A DNA stretch of 64,000 bases, from positions 1,116,001 through 1,180,000 of the forward strand of contig NZ_AP025506.1 of assembly GCF_024347595.1 (NCBI RefSeq), read 5' to 3'. Of this stretch, positions 23,981 to 32,285 are shown one piece after another. This DNA is from Vibrio pomeroyi (GTDB lineage Bacteria > Pseudomonadota > Gammaproteobacteria > Enterobacterales > Vibrionaceae). Position numbers and translations under genes: made by a program. Under the pieces are notes generated by a model. It searched no databases. It was not told the DNA's origin and saw nothing but the letters and a program-made list of their open reading frames with translations. Every line of letters starts with the position of its first letter. Positions within the stretch are counted from its first letter, which is position 1.

Positions 23981-24916
23981 ATGAGCAACGACATCCCAAA
24001 CTTCAATCTACTTGCCGTGTTTTCTGCGGTAATGGAGCAGGGCAGTTTAAGTAAAGCTGCGGATCAACTCAGTACCAACCAGTCGACCATCAGTACCGCA
24101 TTAGCCCGCTTAAAAAAAGAGATTGGCCAAGAGCTTTTTGTTCGTAAAGGAAGAGGGGTTGCGCCTACGTCTTATGCCCAAAGCTTGTATGAACAAATTA
24201 AAGCGCCGATCAATGAACTCAATGGCGTGTTTCAGTCGATGACCAACTTTGATGAGCAATCTTCTGAACGTAAGTTTGTGATTTCTGCGCCTGAGCACTT
24301 ACAGTGGGTGCTGCTCAATAGTTTTGCGGCGCTTCCTAATCAAAACTTGTCATTAGAAGTCTTTGATCAACCAGACAGTGATGAGCGTATTTACGAAGAC
24401 CTTTTGACTCAAGAATTCGATGCGATGATCGATATTGTGGTGCCTGAACACCCAAGTATCGTCAGTGAAACACTTTATGAGGGCGAGTTTGTGATCGTGT
24501 GTCGAGCTGATCACCCGCGAATCCAAGGTGAAATCAGCGAAGCTCAGTTCCTAAGTGAAAAGCATGCCGTATTAGACAGAACACGACGCAAAGTTCGCAG
24601 TTTGAATCACTACACTTCTTTGGATCTGTCCCAACGTAAAATCGTATTTCATGGGCGTTCGCTGTTCAGTAATATCTTGCTGTGTAGCCAATCCGATTAC
24701 ATCACTGTCGTGCCTTTATCTATGGCCGTGCAGTTCCAAGAAAAGTTAAGTTTACAGCTGTTCAAGCCACCCTTTGAGTATCAGCCGATGTCTCACTACC
24801 TGATTTGGTTGAAGAAGCAGAACAGCGACCCCGCTCATAAATGGTTCAGAGAACAAGTCATCAGTACGTCAGATGCAATGTCGAAGGCGCTTAAAGATAG
24901 GCGTTTGCGGTTTTAA
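23981..24916 (+). CDS. LysR-family regulator, likely of the alkylsulfatase/FadL cluster
   Basis: The product has 311 residues. The N-terminal winged helix-turn-helix is clear (NFNLLAVFSAVMEQGSLSKAADQLSTNQSTISTALARLKKEIGQELFVRKGRGVAPTSYA). The effector domain (~95-300) follows the usual two-lobed pattern. It is divergent from the FadL-like gene. In Pseudomonas an LTTR (SdsB) controls the related alkylsulfatase, so a parallel role here is a reasonable inference, supported by the shared dyads but not by protein comparison. Confidence 0.85.
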   Translation: MSNDIPNFNLLAVFSAVMEQGSLSKAADQLSTNQSTISTALARLKKEIGQELFVRKGRGVAPTSYAQSLYEQIKAPINELNGVFQSMTNFDEQSSERKFVISAPEHLQWVLLNSFAALPNQNLSLEVFDQPDSDERIYEDLLTQEFDAMIDIVVPEHPSIVSETLYEGEFVIVCRADHPRIQGEISEAQFLSEKHAVLDRTRRKVRSLNHYTSLDLSQRKIVFHGRSLFSNILLCSQSDYITVVPLSMAVQFQEKLSLQLFKPPFEYQPMSHYLIWLKKQNSDPAHKWFREQVISTSDAMSKALKDRRLRF

Positions 24917-24932
24917 TTTAGGGTCTAACTCG

Positions 24933-24958
24933 AAGGGAAGCATTGGCTTCCCTTTTTT
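24933..24958 (+). terminator. Terminator of the LysR gene
   Basis: AAGGGAAGC pairs with GCTTCCCTT around ATTG, followed by a T-run. It separates the LysR gene from gloA-nemA. Confidence 0.9.
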
Positions 24959-25133
24959 GTGTCATTGAGTTCGTGCTAGTCATAAAGTTCATAACAAAAA
25001 ATTATCACATTGAGAATTTTTGATAATTTCCTTAATTCCTCGCTGAATCGTATTATTTCACCCAGAGATTAGTGGATAACCTCCACTCAAAATAATAACG
25101 GCGCCATGCTTGTGGTGCTAATAAGGGTGAAAT

Positions 25134-25511
25134 ATGAAATTCCTACACACAATGATTCGAGTTGCTGATCTAGATAAGTCTATTGAGTTCTACACCAAGG
25201 TATTGGGTATGAAAGAACTTGAGCGTCATGACAATAATGATTACCGCTACACGTTGGTTTTTGTTGGCTACGAGCAAGGTGGCACAACCATCGAACTGAC
25301 TTACAACTGGGATACCAACGAATACGAAATGGGCAACGCATTTGGCCATTTAGCATTGGGTGTGGAAGATATTTACGCGGCATGTGACAAGATTAAATCG
25401 CTAGGTGGTAATGTGACTCGTGAAGCGGGCCCTGTAAAAGGTGGTTCAACACACATCGCTTTTATCACTGACCCAGACGGCTACCAAATCGAACTGATTC
25501 AACTAGGTTAA
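25134..25511 (+). CDS. gloA: Lactoylglutathione lyase (glyoxalase I)
   Basis: The protein has 125 residues, slightly shorter than E. coli GloA (135). It isomerises the hemithioacetal of methylglyoxal and glutathione to lactoylglutathione. Metal ligands of the family are visible: His5 (FLHTMIRV), Glu in [10 protein letters not shown], His in [11 protein letters not shown] and Glu in YQIELIQ. Other conserved segments are [15 protein letters not shown] and AFITDPDGY. nemA follows after 14 nt, so the pair forms an electrophile-detoxification operon. Confidence 0.95.
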   Translation: MKFLHTMIRVADLDKSIEFYTKVLGMKELERHDNNDYRYTLVFVGYEQGGTTIELTYNWDTNEYEMGNAFGHLALGVEDIYAACDKIKSLGGNVTREAGPVKGGSTHIAFITDPDGYQIELIQLG

Positions 25512-25525
25512 TCGAGGAAATAACA

Positions 25526-26623
25526 ATGACAAACGCACTATTTCAACCAATTCAACTTGGTAATATCGAACTAAAAAACCGTATTGTTATGCCTCCGATG
25601 ACTCGCTCTCGTGCAACGCAACCTGGTAACTCAGCAAACGAAATGATGGCGGCTTACTACGCTCAACGCGCTTCTGCGGGTTTGATTGTCGCAGAAGGCA
25701 CACAGATTTCTCCATTGGGTCAGGGTTACGCTTGGACACCGGGTATCTACTCTGACGAGCAAATTGCTGGTTGGAAAAAAGTAACCGATGCCGTACATGA
25801 AAAAGGCGGCGTTATTTTTGCTCAGCTTTGGCATGTAGGTCGTGTAACTCACCCAGATAACATCGGTGGTGAACAGCCAATTTCGTCTTCAGCTATCAAA
25901 GCGGAAAACGTGAAAGTCTTCATCGATAACGGCACTGATGAACCGGGTTTTGTTGACGTGGTTGAACCTCGTGAAATGACCAAAGAAGACATCAAAGAAG
26001 TGGTTGAGCAATACCGCCAAGCAGCGCTTAACGCAATCGAAGCAGGGTTTGATGGCATTGAGCTTCACGCGGCAAATGGCTATTTGATTAACCAATTCAT
26101 TGATTCTGAAGCAAACAACCGTACCGATGAATACGGTGGTTCAATTGAAAACCGCCTACGTTTCTTAGGTGAGGTGGTTGAAGCTATGGTTGAAGCGATT
26201 GGTGCTGACCGTGTTGGTGTTCGTCTTGCTCCGTTTACTTCGCTAAATGGCACGGTTGACGCGACGCCAGTTGAAACTTACACAGCAGCGGCCGCGTACC
26301 TAAACCTATACAAGATCGTTTACCTGCACATCGCAGAAGTAGACTGGGACGATGCGCCTGAAACGCCAAAAGCATTCAAAGCTGCGGTTCGTGAAGCATT
26401 CAAAGGTGTACTGATTTACGCAGGTAAATACGACAGTCAACGTGGCGAGCAAGCGGTCGCAGAAGGCGTGACAGATATGGTTGGCTTTGGTCGTCCATTC
26501 GTAGCAAACCCAGACTTACCAGCTCGTATTCAAAATGGTTTTCCTCTAGCTCCGCACGATCCAAACACGCTGTTTGGCGGTGCTGAAAAAGGCTTAACGG
26601 ATTACCCAGAATACGCAGGCTAA
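25526..26623 (+). CDS. nemA: Old-yellow-enzyme reductase (N-ethylmaleimide reductase type)
   Basis: The protein has 365 residues, the usual NemA length. It is an FMN-dependent enzyme that reduces activated alkenes, nitro compounds and nitrate esters with NAD(P)H. Signatures: opening LFQPIQLGNIELKNRIVMPPMTRSRA, active-site HAANGYLINQFIDSEANNRTDEYGGSIENRLRF with the His/Asn pair, and GFGRPFVANPDLP at the flavin phosphate site. It is downstream of gloA, an association also known in E. coli (nemA-gloA), though no NemR regulator is adjacent here. Confidence 0.95.
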   Translation: MTNALFQPIQLGNIELKNRIVMPPMTRSRATQPGNSANEMMAAYYAQRASAGLIVAEGTQISPLGQGYAWTPGIYSDEQIAGWKKVTDAVHEKGGVIFAQLWHVGRVTHPDNIGGEQPISSSAIKAENVKVFIDNGTDEPGFVDVVEPREMTKEDIKEVVEQYRQAALNAIEAGFDGIELHAANGYLINQFIDSEANNRTDEYGGSIENRLRFLGEVVEAMVEAIGADRVGVRLAPFTSLNGTVDATPVETYTAAAAYLNLYKIVYLHIAEVDWDDAPETPKAFKAAVREAFKGVLIYAGKYDSQRGEQAVAEGVTDMVGFGRPFVANPDLPARIQNGFPLAPHDPNTLFGGAEKGLTDYPEYAG

Positions 26624-26680
26624 AAACTGCTGCCTGAAACAGAGTATTAAGATAGTATCTTGATCCTGTTAAGAGTTTAT

Positions 26681-26716
26681 AAAAAGCAACCTTGCAGAGT
26701 CGGGTTGCTTTTTTGT
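26681..26716 (+). terminator. Terminator after gloA-nemA
   Basis: AAAAAGCAACC pairs with GGTTGCTTTTT (11 bp) and ends in a T-run. It lies immediately upstream of the EamA gene, whose start must therefore be downstream of 26716. Confidence 0.9.
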
Positions 26717-26733
26717 TATTGGAACGAATAAAA

Positions 26734-27600
26734 ATGATGAACGTAAAAGCGATGCGTGGCGAGCTTTACCTCTTGTGTGCCACTTTATTGGCTGGGGTAG
26801 GATGGATTGCATCTAAGCTGGTGGTCATGGAAATGCCGGGCCCGGTGTTCATTGGTGTGCGTTTTGTTGTCGCGAGTCTGATTCTACTGCCATTCTGTAT
26901 TCATCATATTCGCAAGCTGTCATTTAAGCAGGTCCTGTCATTGTGCGGTGTCGGTTTACTCTTGTCTGCTTCACTTCAGGTTTGGGTGTTTGCCGTTTCG
27001 GTCACGGAGAGTTTATCGGAAGGGGCTTTCATCATGAGCTTGGCGATGATCATTGCGCCGTTTGTCTCTTGGGTTCTGTTTCGAGTGAAGCCAAATCGTG
27101 CATTCTGGATGTCATTTCCTATCGCAATCCTTGGTATGTTGCTGCTTACTCTCACCAACGGTTGGCACGTTGAGCAAAGCCAGATCTACTTCTTGTTAGC
27201 GTCAATGTTGCTCTCGATTCATTTTGTGATGAACAAACGTGTGATCACCAACATCAAGCCAATTGCCTCGATTTGTATTCAGCTTTTCGTAGTCGGAGTC
27301 AGTGGTTTGGCGTTTGCCTCGATGACGACACAGCCGGAATTTGAAATCACCAAAACGTTAGTGTTCTGGTTCATTGTGTCGGCGGTTGTTGCGACGTCTA
27401 TTCGCTACCTATTACAAACGGTGGGCCAGCACTCAGTGAACATGGAAGTGGCGGCACTTATCATGATTCTAGAACCAGTATGGACACTGCTACTCAGTGT
27501 GAGCATGCTAGGTGAAACGGTCGAGGTGCAAAAATTGATCGGTGGAGCGGTGATCATTGCTTCGCTGTTTTGCTACATCAAATGGTCGCGGAAAAAATAA
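26734..27600 (+). CDS. EamA/DMT-family inner-membrane transporter
   Basis: The product has 288 residues from the ATG at 26734 (GGAA upstream); a longer reading would start inside the preceding terminator. About ten membrane helices in two EamA repeats are visible, e.g. LYLLCATLLAGVGWIASKLVV, SEGAFIMSLAMIIAPFVSWVLF and, in the second repeat, VNMEVAALIMILEPVWTLLLSVSMLGETVEVQKLIGGAVIIASLF. The repeat-end motif (EPVWTLLLS...GE) is typical. The family exports small metabolites; the substrate is unknown. Confidence 0.88.
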   Translation: MMNVKAMRGELYLLCATLLAGVGWIASKLVVMEMPGPVFIGVRFVVASLILLPFCIHHIRKLSFKQVLSLCGVGLLLSASLQVWVFAVSVTESLSEGAFIMSLAMIIAPFVSWVLFRVKPNRAFWMSFPIAILGMLLLTLTNGWHVEQSQIYFLLASMLLSIHFVMNKRVITNIKPIASICIQLFVVGVSGLAFASMTTQPEFEITKTLVFWFIVSAVVATSIRYLLQTVGQHSVNMEVAALIMILEPVWTLLLSVSMLGETVEVQKLIGGAVIIASLFCYIKWSRKK

Positions 27601-27621
27601 ACCCTCGTTTAGGGCGAGGGT
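27595..27621. terminator. Hairpin between convergent EamA and MarR genes
   Basis: ACCCTCG pairs with CGAGGGT around TTTAGGG. On the minus strand it is followed by TTATTTTTT, so it best serves the leftward MarR unit; it may also help end the EamA transcript. Confidence 0.65.
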
Positions 27622-27663
27622 CTCATTCAGTTTCTAAGTGGTTTCTTTAGTGTTAGCTTCGAA

Positions 27664-28092
27664 CTAAACAGCGGCGACCATTTTTTTAAGTAAACCGATC
27701 ATCTGTTGCTGCTCTTTTGCATCAAGCGCGGCCATTAGCTCTTCATTCAACTTCACAGGGATGGGTATTAACACTTCTTCAAGTGCTTTACCTTTCTCTG
27801 TTAGGTAGATTCTAAAAGAGCGGCGGCTGTGTGGATCAGCTCTGCGTTCTACCAGTTCAAGCTTTTCCAACTTATCTAAGGTTCGTGTTGTCGTTGAGTT
27901 TTCTACTTTCGACTTAGCGGCAATATCACGCTGGGTAACGCCTTCTTCTTCCCATAAACACATCAGGGTTGGCCACAATGCGATGCTTAAGCCGTGTTTC
28001 TTTAGCTCAAGATCGAAATCTTTGGTCGCTTTGTTGGCGATCACATTGATCATCCATCCAAAACTATTCTGTCTATCAAACTCTTCTGGCAT
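27664..28092 (-). CDS. MarR-family transcriptional regulator
   Basis: The protein has 142 residues. The winged helix is visible in the middle: GVTQRDIAAKSKVENSTTTRTLDKLEKLELVERRADPHSRRSFRIYLTEKGKAL, with the wing residues DPHSRR typical of MarR. It is the second gene after the cytochrome b gene (17-nt gap) and is probably co-transcribed. The 50-bp palindrome upstream of that gene is the likely operator, which would make it autoregulated. The ligand is unknown. Confidence 0.88.
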   Translation of the reverse strand: MPEEFDRQNSFGWMINVIANKATKDFDLELKKHGLSIALWPTLMCLWEEEGVTQRDIAAKSKVENSTTTRTLDKLEKLELVERRADPHSRRSFRIYLTEKGKALEEVLIPIPVKLNEELMAALDAKEQQQMIGLLKKMVAAV

Positions 28093-28109
28093 TGATTAGC
28101 CCCTAATTC

Positions 28110-28751
28110 TTATGACATAACAACTATTGCAATCGTAACTAATACCGACGCAATTAGCACCAACAACGCTTTCCTATTTGATGAAAAAGCCAATTGAGTG
28201 CCATTTCCGAAATGAGCGGTAGATAACGATTGATTTTGTTTGCCTGTGATCATAGCGAGCACTAAAGGCTTTGAGCGCAGTTTGTAGACCAAGATAGCCA
28301 ATAAATGCAGTGCTACAAAAGCGATTAACATACGTGCGGCAATAGCATGAGCGGTGACGAGTAGGTCAAACACAGCGTCTGTGATGATGACTTCTGAATA
28401 CGGCAATGTGTCGAAGAACCCCGCTATCGCTAGGCCAGTGATGCACTGGACGAATAAGGTTGTAATCATCCCCACAACCATCCAAGCACCTAGAGGATTA
28501 TGCCCCGGCTTAGGTTGAACTCGGCCTCGTAAGTACTGCCAAGCAGATCGAGGTGAGCTCATAAACTGCGAAAAACGGCTGGTATCACTACCAATCATTC
28601 CCCAGACCAAGCGCCATAGAATCAAACTAAACAGTGCGAGTCCTAGATAAATGTGCGGGCCATTGCCACTAAAGCCTGATCCAGCAAGGCCAATAAACAG
28701 AGCGGCCTGCAGCCAGTGATAGAGTCGAGTTGGTAGATCCCAAATTTTCAT
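28110..28751 (-). CDS. Cytochrome b561-type membrane cytochrome
   Basis: The product has 213 residues with four main helices. The opening MKIWDLPTRLYHWLQAALFIGLAGSGFSG, with its conserved RxxHW, and the second-helix region GPHIYLGLALFSLILWRLVWGMIGS match the Ni,Fe-hydrogenase/cytochrome b561 superfamily. The HNPLGAWMVVGMITTLFVQCITGLAIAG and FVALHLLAILVYK segments supply further His ligands. It probably passes electrons from the quinol pool to the cytochrome c' encoded divergently at 28903. Confidence 0.85.
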   Translation of the reverse strand: MKIWDLPTRLYHWLQAALFIGLAGSGFSGNGPHIYLGLALFSLILWRLVWGMIGSDTSRFSQFMSSPRSAWQYLRGRVQPKPGHNPLGAWMVVGMITTLFVQCITGLAIAGFFDTLPYSEVIITDAVFDLLVTAHAIAARMLIAFVALHLLAILVYKLRSKPLVLAMITGKQNQSLSTAHFGNGTQLAFSSNRKALLVLIASVLVTIAIVVMS

Positions 28752-28786
28752 TGTTCAATTTCCTGCTTGTCATTTTTAAGGTGAGA

Positions 28787-28836
28787 TTAATTTACACAAC
28801 AATAGTTGCGTTCGCAACTGTTGTTGTGTGAATTAA
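28787..28836. promoter_or_regulatory. 50-bp near-perfect palindrome between divergent cytochrome genes
   Basis: Two 24-bp arms (28787-28810 and 28813-28836) around a central TT match at 22 of 24 positions; the innermost part is AGTTGCG-TT-CGCAACT. It lies 35 nt upstream of the cytochrome b gene and about 65 nt upstream of the cytochrome c' gene. Its inner core, TTGCG-N2-CGCAA, resembles MarR-type dyads. The MarR protein encoded two genes away is the natural candidate binder. Confidence 0.75.
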
Positions 28837-28902
28837 ATGCATCTCATCGATTCCCGATTGAAAGCTCAACAAATCAACTGACCAATGAATAGGAATAACA
28901 CT

Positions 28903-29325
28903 ATGAAAAAACTGACAATCGCTTTACTTATCGCCGTGCCAGTAATGGCTATAGCTGCAACGGAAGTTGTGAATAATCGCCAACAGGCTTTCAGTTCCAT
29001 TGAAAAACTCAATAAACAAGTGTCTTCAGAATTAGGAAACCGAAATACAGATTGGAAAAAGGTTGAGGAGTTAAGTGAGAGTTTGGTTGAACATGGAATT
29101 GTACTGAACAGCAGTTTTGCTGAGAGTGACACTGGCGGTAAGGCAAAAGAAACGGTGTGGAGTAAGCCAGAGAAATTCAATCAGCTGATGCTACAGATGA
29201 ATCAAGGTTTTACGGAGTTACAACAGGCGAGTATTGAGCAGGACCTTAGCAAGGCTAAACGTGGTTTAGATGCGGCCAACAACACGTGCCGAGCGTGTCA
29301 TCGTACTTATCGTTCGCGTTGGTAA
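28903..29325 (+). CDS. Cytochrome c' (c556-like), periplasmic
   Basis: The protein has 140 residues from the ATG at 28903 (AGGAAT upstream). It has a signal peptide (MKKLTIALLIAVPVMAIA), then a four-helix-bundle pattern (NRQQAFSSIEKLNKQVSSELGNRNTDWKKVEELSESLVEHG, KFNQLMLQMNQGFTELQQA) and a C-terminal heme motif CRACH at ~129-133. A single C-terminal CxxCH is the mark of cytochromes c'/c556. Such proteins bind NO or carry electrons; the partner here is probably the divergent cytochrome b. Confidence 0.88.
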   Translation: MKKLTIALLIAVPVMAIAATEVVNNRQQAFSSIEKLNKQVSSELGNRNTDWKKVEELSESLVEHGIVLNSSFAESDTGGKAKETVWSKPEKFNQLMLQMNQGFTELQQASIEQDLSKAKRGLDAANNTCRACHRTYRSRW

Positions 29326-29343
29326 GTCATTTTGAGAGGCTTA

Positions 29344-29383
29344 AAAACAACAAAGCCTGTGCGAATCGAATCGCGACAGGCTT
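29344..29383 (-). terminator. Terminator of the surface-antigen gene
   Basis: AAGCCTGT pairs with ACAGGCTT around an interrupted inner stem. On the minus strand it continues into TTGTTGTTTTTAA. It lies in the convergent space after the cytochrome c' gene. Confidence 0.65.
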
Positions 29384-29440
29384 GGTACGGTATGCAAATA
29401 AGTAAGCAAGTGCGCTAGAGCTTAGGTTAGATAGGTTGGG

Positions 29441-30583
29441 TTAAATGTTCTCACCCAAACTAAAATACGCCAGCACTTCATCTTCGTTGTTGTAGGTGAA
29501 GTCCATACGTACATTGATACGTTCTTGGCGCATTAATCGATAGCGCAATCCGAGGCCAACCATGGTCAGAAGGTCGCCATCATCAAAGCTATGATAAGGG
29601 TCTTTCGGGTTGAGCCTTTCGCCAAACACTTTACCGACACCCGTTAAACCGACTACGGCGACGTTGTTTAGAAAATTAATTGATGAGCCAGAAATCGAGT
29701 AGCGGTATTCCATCTCAAGGTTGGTCATGTGTGAAGCGATGTGATCACCCGCGACGAAACCACGTTGAACGTTTCGTCCTTGTCGACCATAGGTACTGTA
29801 GGCACTGCTAGGGGCATTCTCGGCATCAAGTAGGTAACGCGTGACCCATCGGCTTGCGATGATGTGATTGTCGTTGTGCGTCAAGCTGTAGAAAAAACGG
29901 TAGTCAGAAAACAGCGAAGAGTAAGTCGCATCTTCATCATTACCTAACCAAGCGCCATGATCTTCATAAGTCAGCTCAAACAAGAAGCCATGGTACGGAT
30001 AGTAGTAATGCTCCCTTTCATCCCATAAGAATGAAAGCTTGGCACCCGTGTCCGCTTCATATTCTTCACTGAACCCTGTGAGTTTAAGCAAAAGTTTGTC
30101 GCGTGGTGTATCTGCTAGATAGCGAGCCGTTGAGTAGTCTAAACCCATACCAAGGTAGATGTTGTCGTAAACCTTAAAGTAGAAGTCGCCATCGAAGCTG
30201 TACTCTTGGTGGTTAGTATCGACCAAATCGACCAAGGTAATGTTGGTGCTCGAAAAGCCCATCTCACCAGTAAAGCGCAGGGAATCACCGTTCAATAAAA
30301 GGTCGGCATTGACTTTGATGTAGTAGCTGTCGTTTTGGGTATAAGTAAGGGTTGCCGATAAGGTTGATGCGTTCTTGGTTTCACCATCTGCGTAAAAGTT
30401 GTAGATAGGAACAACCGAAATCCCAGTATCGACACTTGGATCGTAGAAGGGGATAGCAATGACACGAAATTGGTCATCGAGTTCAGGTTCTTGTGATTCT
30501 CGGGTATCAACTTCAAAGGCAGATACAGAGAAACTGGCAACAGAGCAAGAGAAGGCTGCTGTCAGAAAAGAGTGTCGAGTCAT
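29441..30583 (-). CDS. BamA/TamA-like surface-antigen beta-barrel protein (Omp85 superfamily barrel only)
   Basis: The product has 380 residues from the ATG at 30581-30583, which begins the signal peptide (MTRHSFLTAAFSCSVASFSVSA). It contains VVPIYNFYADGETKNASTLSATLTYTQNDSYY, GAKLSFLWDEREHYYYPYHGFLFELTYEDHGAWLG and LGLRYRLMRQERINVRMDFTYNNEDE, like the C-terminal barrel of bacterial surface antigens (D15 family). No POTRA repeats are present, so it is a barrel-only member. Function is unknown. Confidence 0.75.
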   Translation of the reverse strand: MTRHSFLTAAFSCSVASFSVSAFEVDTRESQEPELDDQFRVIAIPFYDPSVDTGISVVPIYNFYADGETKNASTLSATLTYTQNDSYYIKVNADLLLNGDSLRFTGEMGFSSTNITLVDLVDTNHQEYSFDGDFYFKVYDNIYLGMGLDYSTARYLADTPRDKLLLKLTGFSEEYEADTGAKLSFLWDEREHYYYPYHGFLFELTYEDHGAWLGNDEDATYSSLFSDYRFFYSLTHNDNHIIASRWVTRYLLDAENAPSSAYSTYGRQGRNVQRGFVAGDHIASHMTNLEMEYRYSISGSSINFLNNVAVVGLTGVGKVFGERLNPKDPYHSFDDGDLLTMVGLGLRYRLMRQERINVRMDFTYNNEDEVLAYFSLGENI

Positions 30584-30740
30584 GGTTGGTGTTACGTCCA
30601 ATGTATAGTGAATCGCATTCAACTTTCATAGTCGGCGAGCGGCGATAATAACACGTCACGAATACTGATTAATAGCAGAGGAACGGTAGGTATTGGAAAT
30701 ATACCGTACAAAAATAAGAGCAATTGATAACATGGACAGT

Positions 30741-30770
30741 AAAAATGGTGAGAAGGGCTCCCACCATTTG
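30741..30770 (-). terminator. Terminator of ppiB
   Basis: On the minus strand AAATGGTG and CACCATTT pair around an inner stem, followed by TTTACTG. It lies just after the ppiB stop. Confidence 0.7.
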
Positions 30771-30820
30771 AGGGTTGTTTCTTGGTTGCTACTTATAGCT
30801 CGTAGCTTATTGAATCTGAT

Positions 30821-31315
30821 TTAGTCGTTGATAGTAACTTTTGAGATCACAATGTCTTCGCATGGCACATCTTCATGTCCCCAGCGAGTGGTCGTTGGAG
30901 CTACAGCAATCTTGTTTACCACATCCATACCTGCCGACACTTTACCAAACACAGCGTAACCCCAACCTGCGTTGGTCGTTGATGTGTGGTCTAGGAAATC
31001 GTTGTCATTAAGGTTGATAAAGAACTGCGCCGTTGCCGAATGTGGTGCATCGGTACGAGCCATAGCTACAGAACCAATCACGTTCTTGAGGCCACGGTTC
31101 GCTTCGTTCACGATAGGGGCACGCGTTGGCTTTTCTGTCATGTCGATAGTGTGGCCGCCACCTTGAATCATAAAACCTTCGATCACACGGTGAAACGTGG
31201 TGCCTTCATAAAAGCCATCTTGGCAGTATTTCAGGAAGTTTTTCGAGGTTACTGGTGCTTTCTCAAGGTTGAGTTCAATCTCGATATCGCCAAAGTTGGT
31301 GGTGAAAGTAATCAT
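30821..31315 (-). CDS. ppiB: Peptidyl-prolyl cis-trans isomerase B (cytoplasmic cyclophilin)
   Basis: The protein has 164 residues, exactly the PpiB length, with no signal peptide. It speeds proline isomerisation during folding. Cyclophilin motifs are visible: [15 protein letters not shown] (catalytic Arg), [29 protein letters not shown] and [19 protein letters not shown]. The Trp usual in the cyclosporin pocket is absent, as in other bacterial enzymes. It is a single-gene unit. Confidence 0.96.
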   Translation of the reverse strand: MITFTTNFGDIEIELNLEKAPVTSKNFLKYCQDGFYEGTTFHRVIEGFMIQGGGHTIDMTEKPTRAPIVNEANRGLKNVIGSVAMARTDAPHSATAQFFINLNDNDFLDHTSTTNAGWGYAVFGKVSAGMDVVNKIAVAPTTTRWGHEDVPCEDIVISKVTIND

Positions 31316-31438
31316 AGGGCTACCTAAAGTTTGAATTTGTTGAATCGTGAGTCACGAAATTGGGTTGCAGTATAGGGAAAATAACCACGGATACCAGTGA
31401 TGGTTTCATTGTGGTTGAATTCCCATTAACCGCCAGTA

Positions 31439-32047
31439 TTACGCTTGATACTGTTTAAGGAACATCTCGACACTAGAGTTAATGATCACTTGCTTGTGCT
31501 GTGCGTCCGGTGACGGTGCATGGCCGATGATCTGCGGCCAAAAGGCAAACGACTTAAGCAAGGCGATGAATTGAGTTGAGGCAAACAGTGGGTCGAGCTC
31601 GACTAAACGACCGTCAGCTAAAGCGGCTTTGATCCAAATCGTCAGGCCACTCTCGGCTTGGGAATATTTCTCCATCGCTTGATGAGCAAGTTCGGCATTA
31701 TGGAAATACTCGGAGAACAGCACGCGAGATAAGTCGATGAAGCCTTCGGACTCTAAAAGCTCAAGCTCTTGATTGGCAATAGACGTCAACTGTTCGGCCA
31801 ATGGTTGTTCAGCTTGGTATGGGAAATGGGTCGCGGCGAGTGTTTTGCTCCAAATGCTGTCTAATATCTCATCCAGTAATAACTCTTTACTGGCGAAGTG
31901 GTTATACACCGTGCGCTTCGATACTTCGGCTCGGCTAGAGATTTTATCCATGCTGGTGGCCTTATAACCACGCTCGGTAAACTCTGCGATAGCGGCAGCA
32001 ACGATAGATTCACGTTTCTTCTGGCTCAGTGTTTTTTTGACAGTCAT
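31439..32047 (-). CDS. TetR-family transcriptional regulator
   Basis: The product has 202 residues from the ATG at 32045-32047. The frame continues far upstream, but that part is not TetR-like. The DNA-binding domain is clear: KRESIVAAAIAEFTERGYKATSMDKISSRAEVSKRTVYNHFASKELLLDEIL, followed by a TetR_C domain. It is divergent from ybiB at 32286 across 238 bp, where I found no convincing palindrome. The ligand and targets are unknown. Confidence 0.85.
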   Translation of the reverse strand: MTVKKTLSQKKRESIVAAAIAEFTERGYKATSMDKISSRAEVSKRTVYNHFASKELLLDEILDSIWSKTLAATHFPYQAEQPLAEQLTSIANQELELLESEGFIDLSRVLFSEYFHNAELAHQAMEKYSQAESGLTIWIKAALADGRLVELDPLFASTQFIALLKSFAFWPQIIGHAPSPDAQHKQVIINSSVEMFLKQYQA

Positions 32048-32285
32048 TTGGGTACTACTCAATCTGGCGGTTAGTATTGCATACGCCAATTTTACACCAC
32101 TAAGTTTACTTTTAGAACCGCAGTCCGTTTCCTTTTCTCCTCCGAATTCAGTTGCCTTTAGATTGAGGAAGTGGAGTGGGATAGCGATGAGAAGTACTTG
32201 AATCGCTATGCAACGCGCTATTGGTGTCATAGAATCGAAGAGGTATTAAATTTTATTGATGTCTACGGAAGAGAATTAATAGTCA

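Noticed and set aside
32048..32230. N-terminal extension of the TetR gene at 31439
   Set aside because: TetR proteins begin just before the helix-turn-helix; the extension is unlike the family.
32048..32285. Possible TetR operator between the TetR gene and ybiB
   Set aside because: No convincing inverted repeat could be found by eye.
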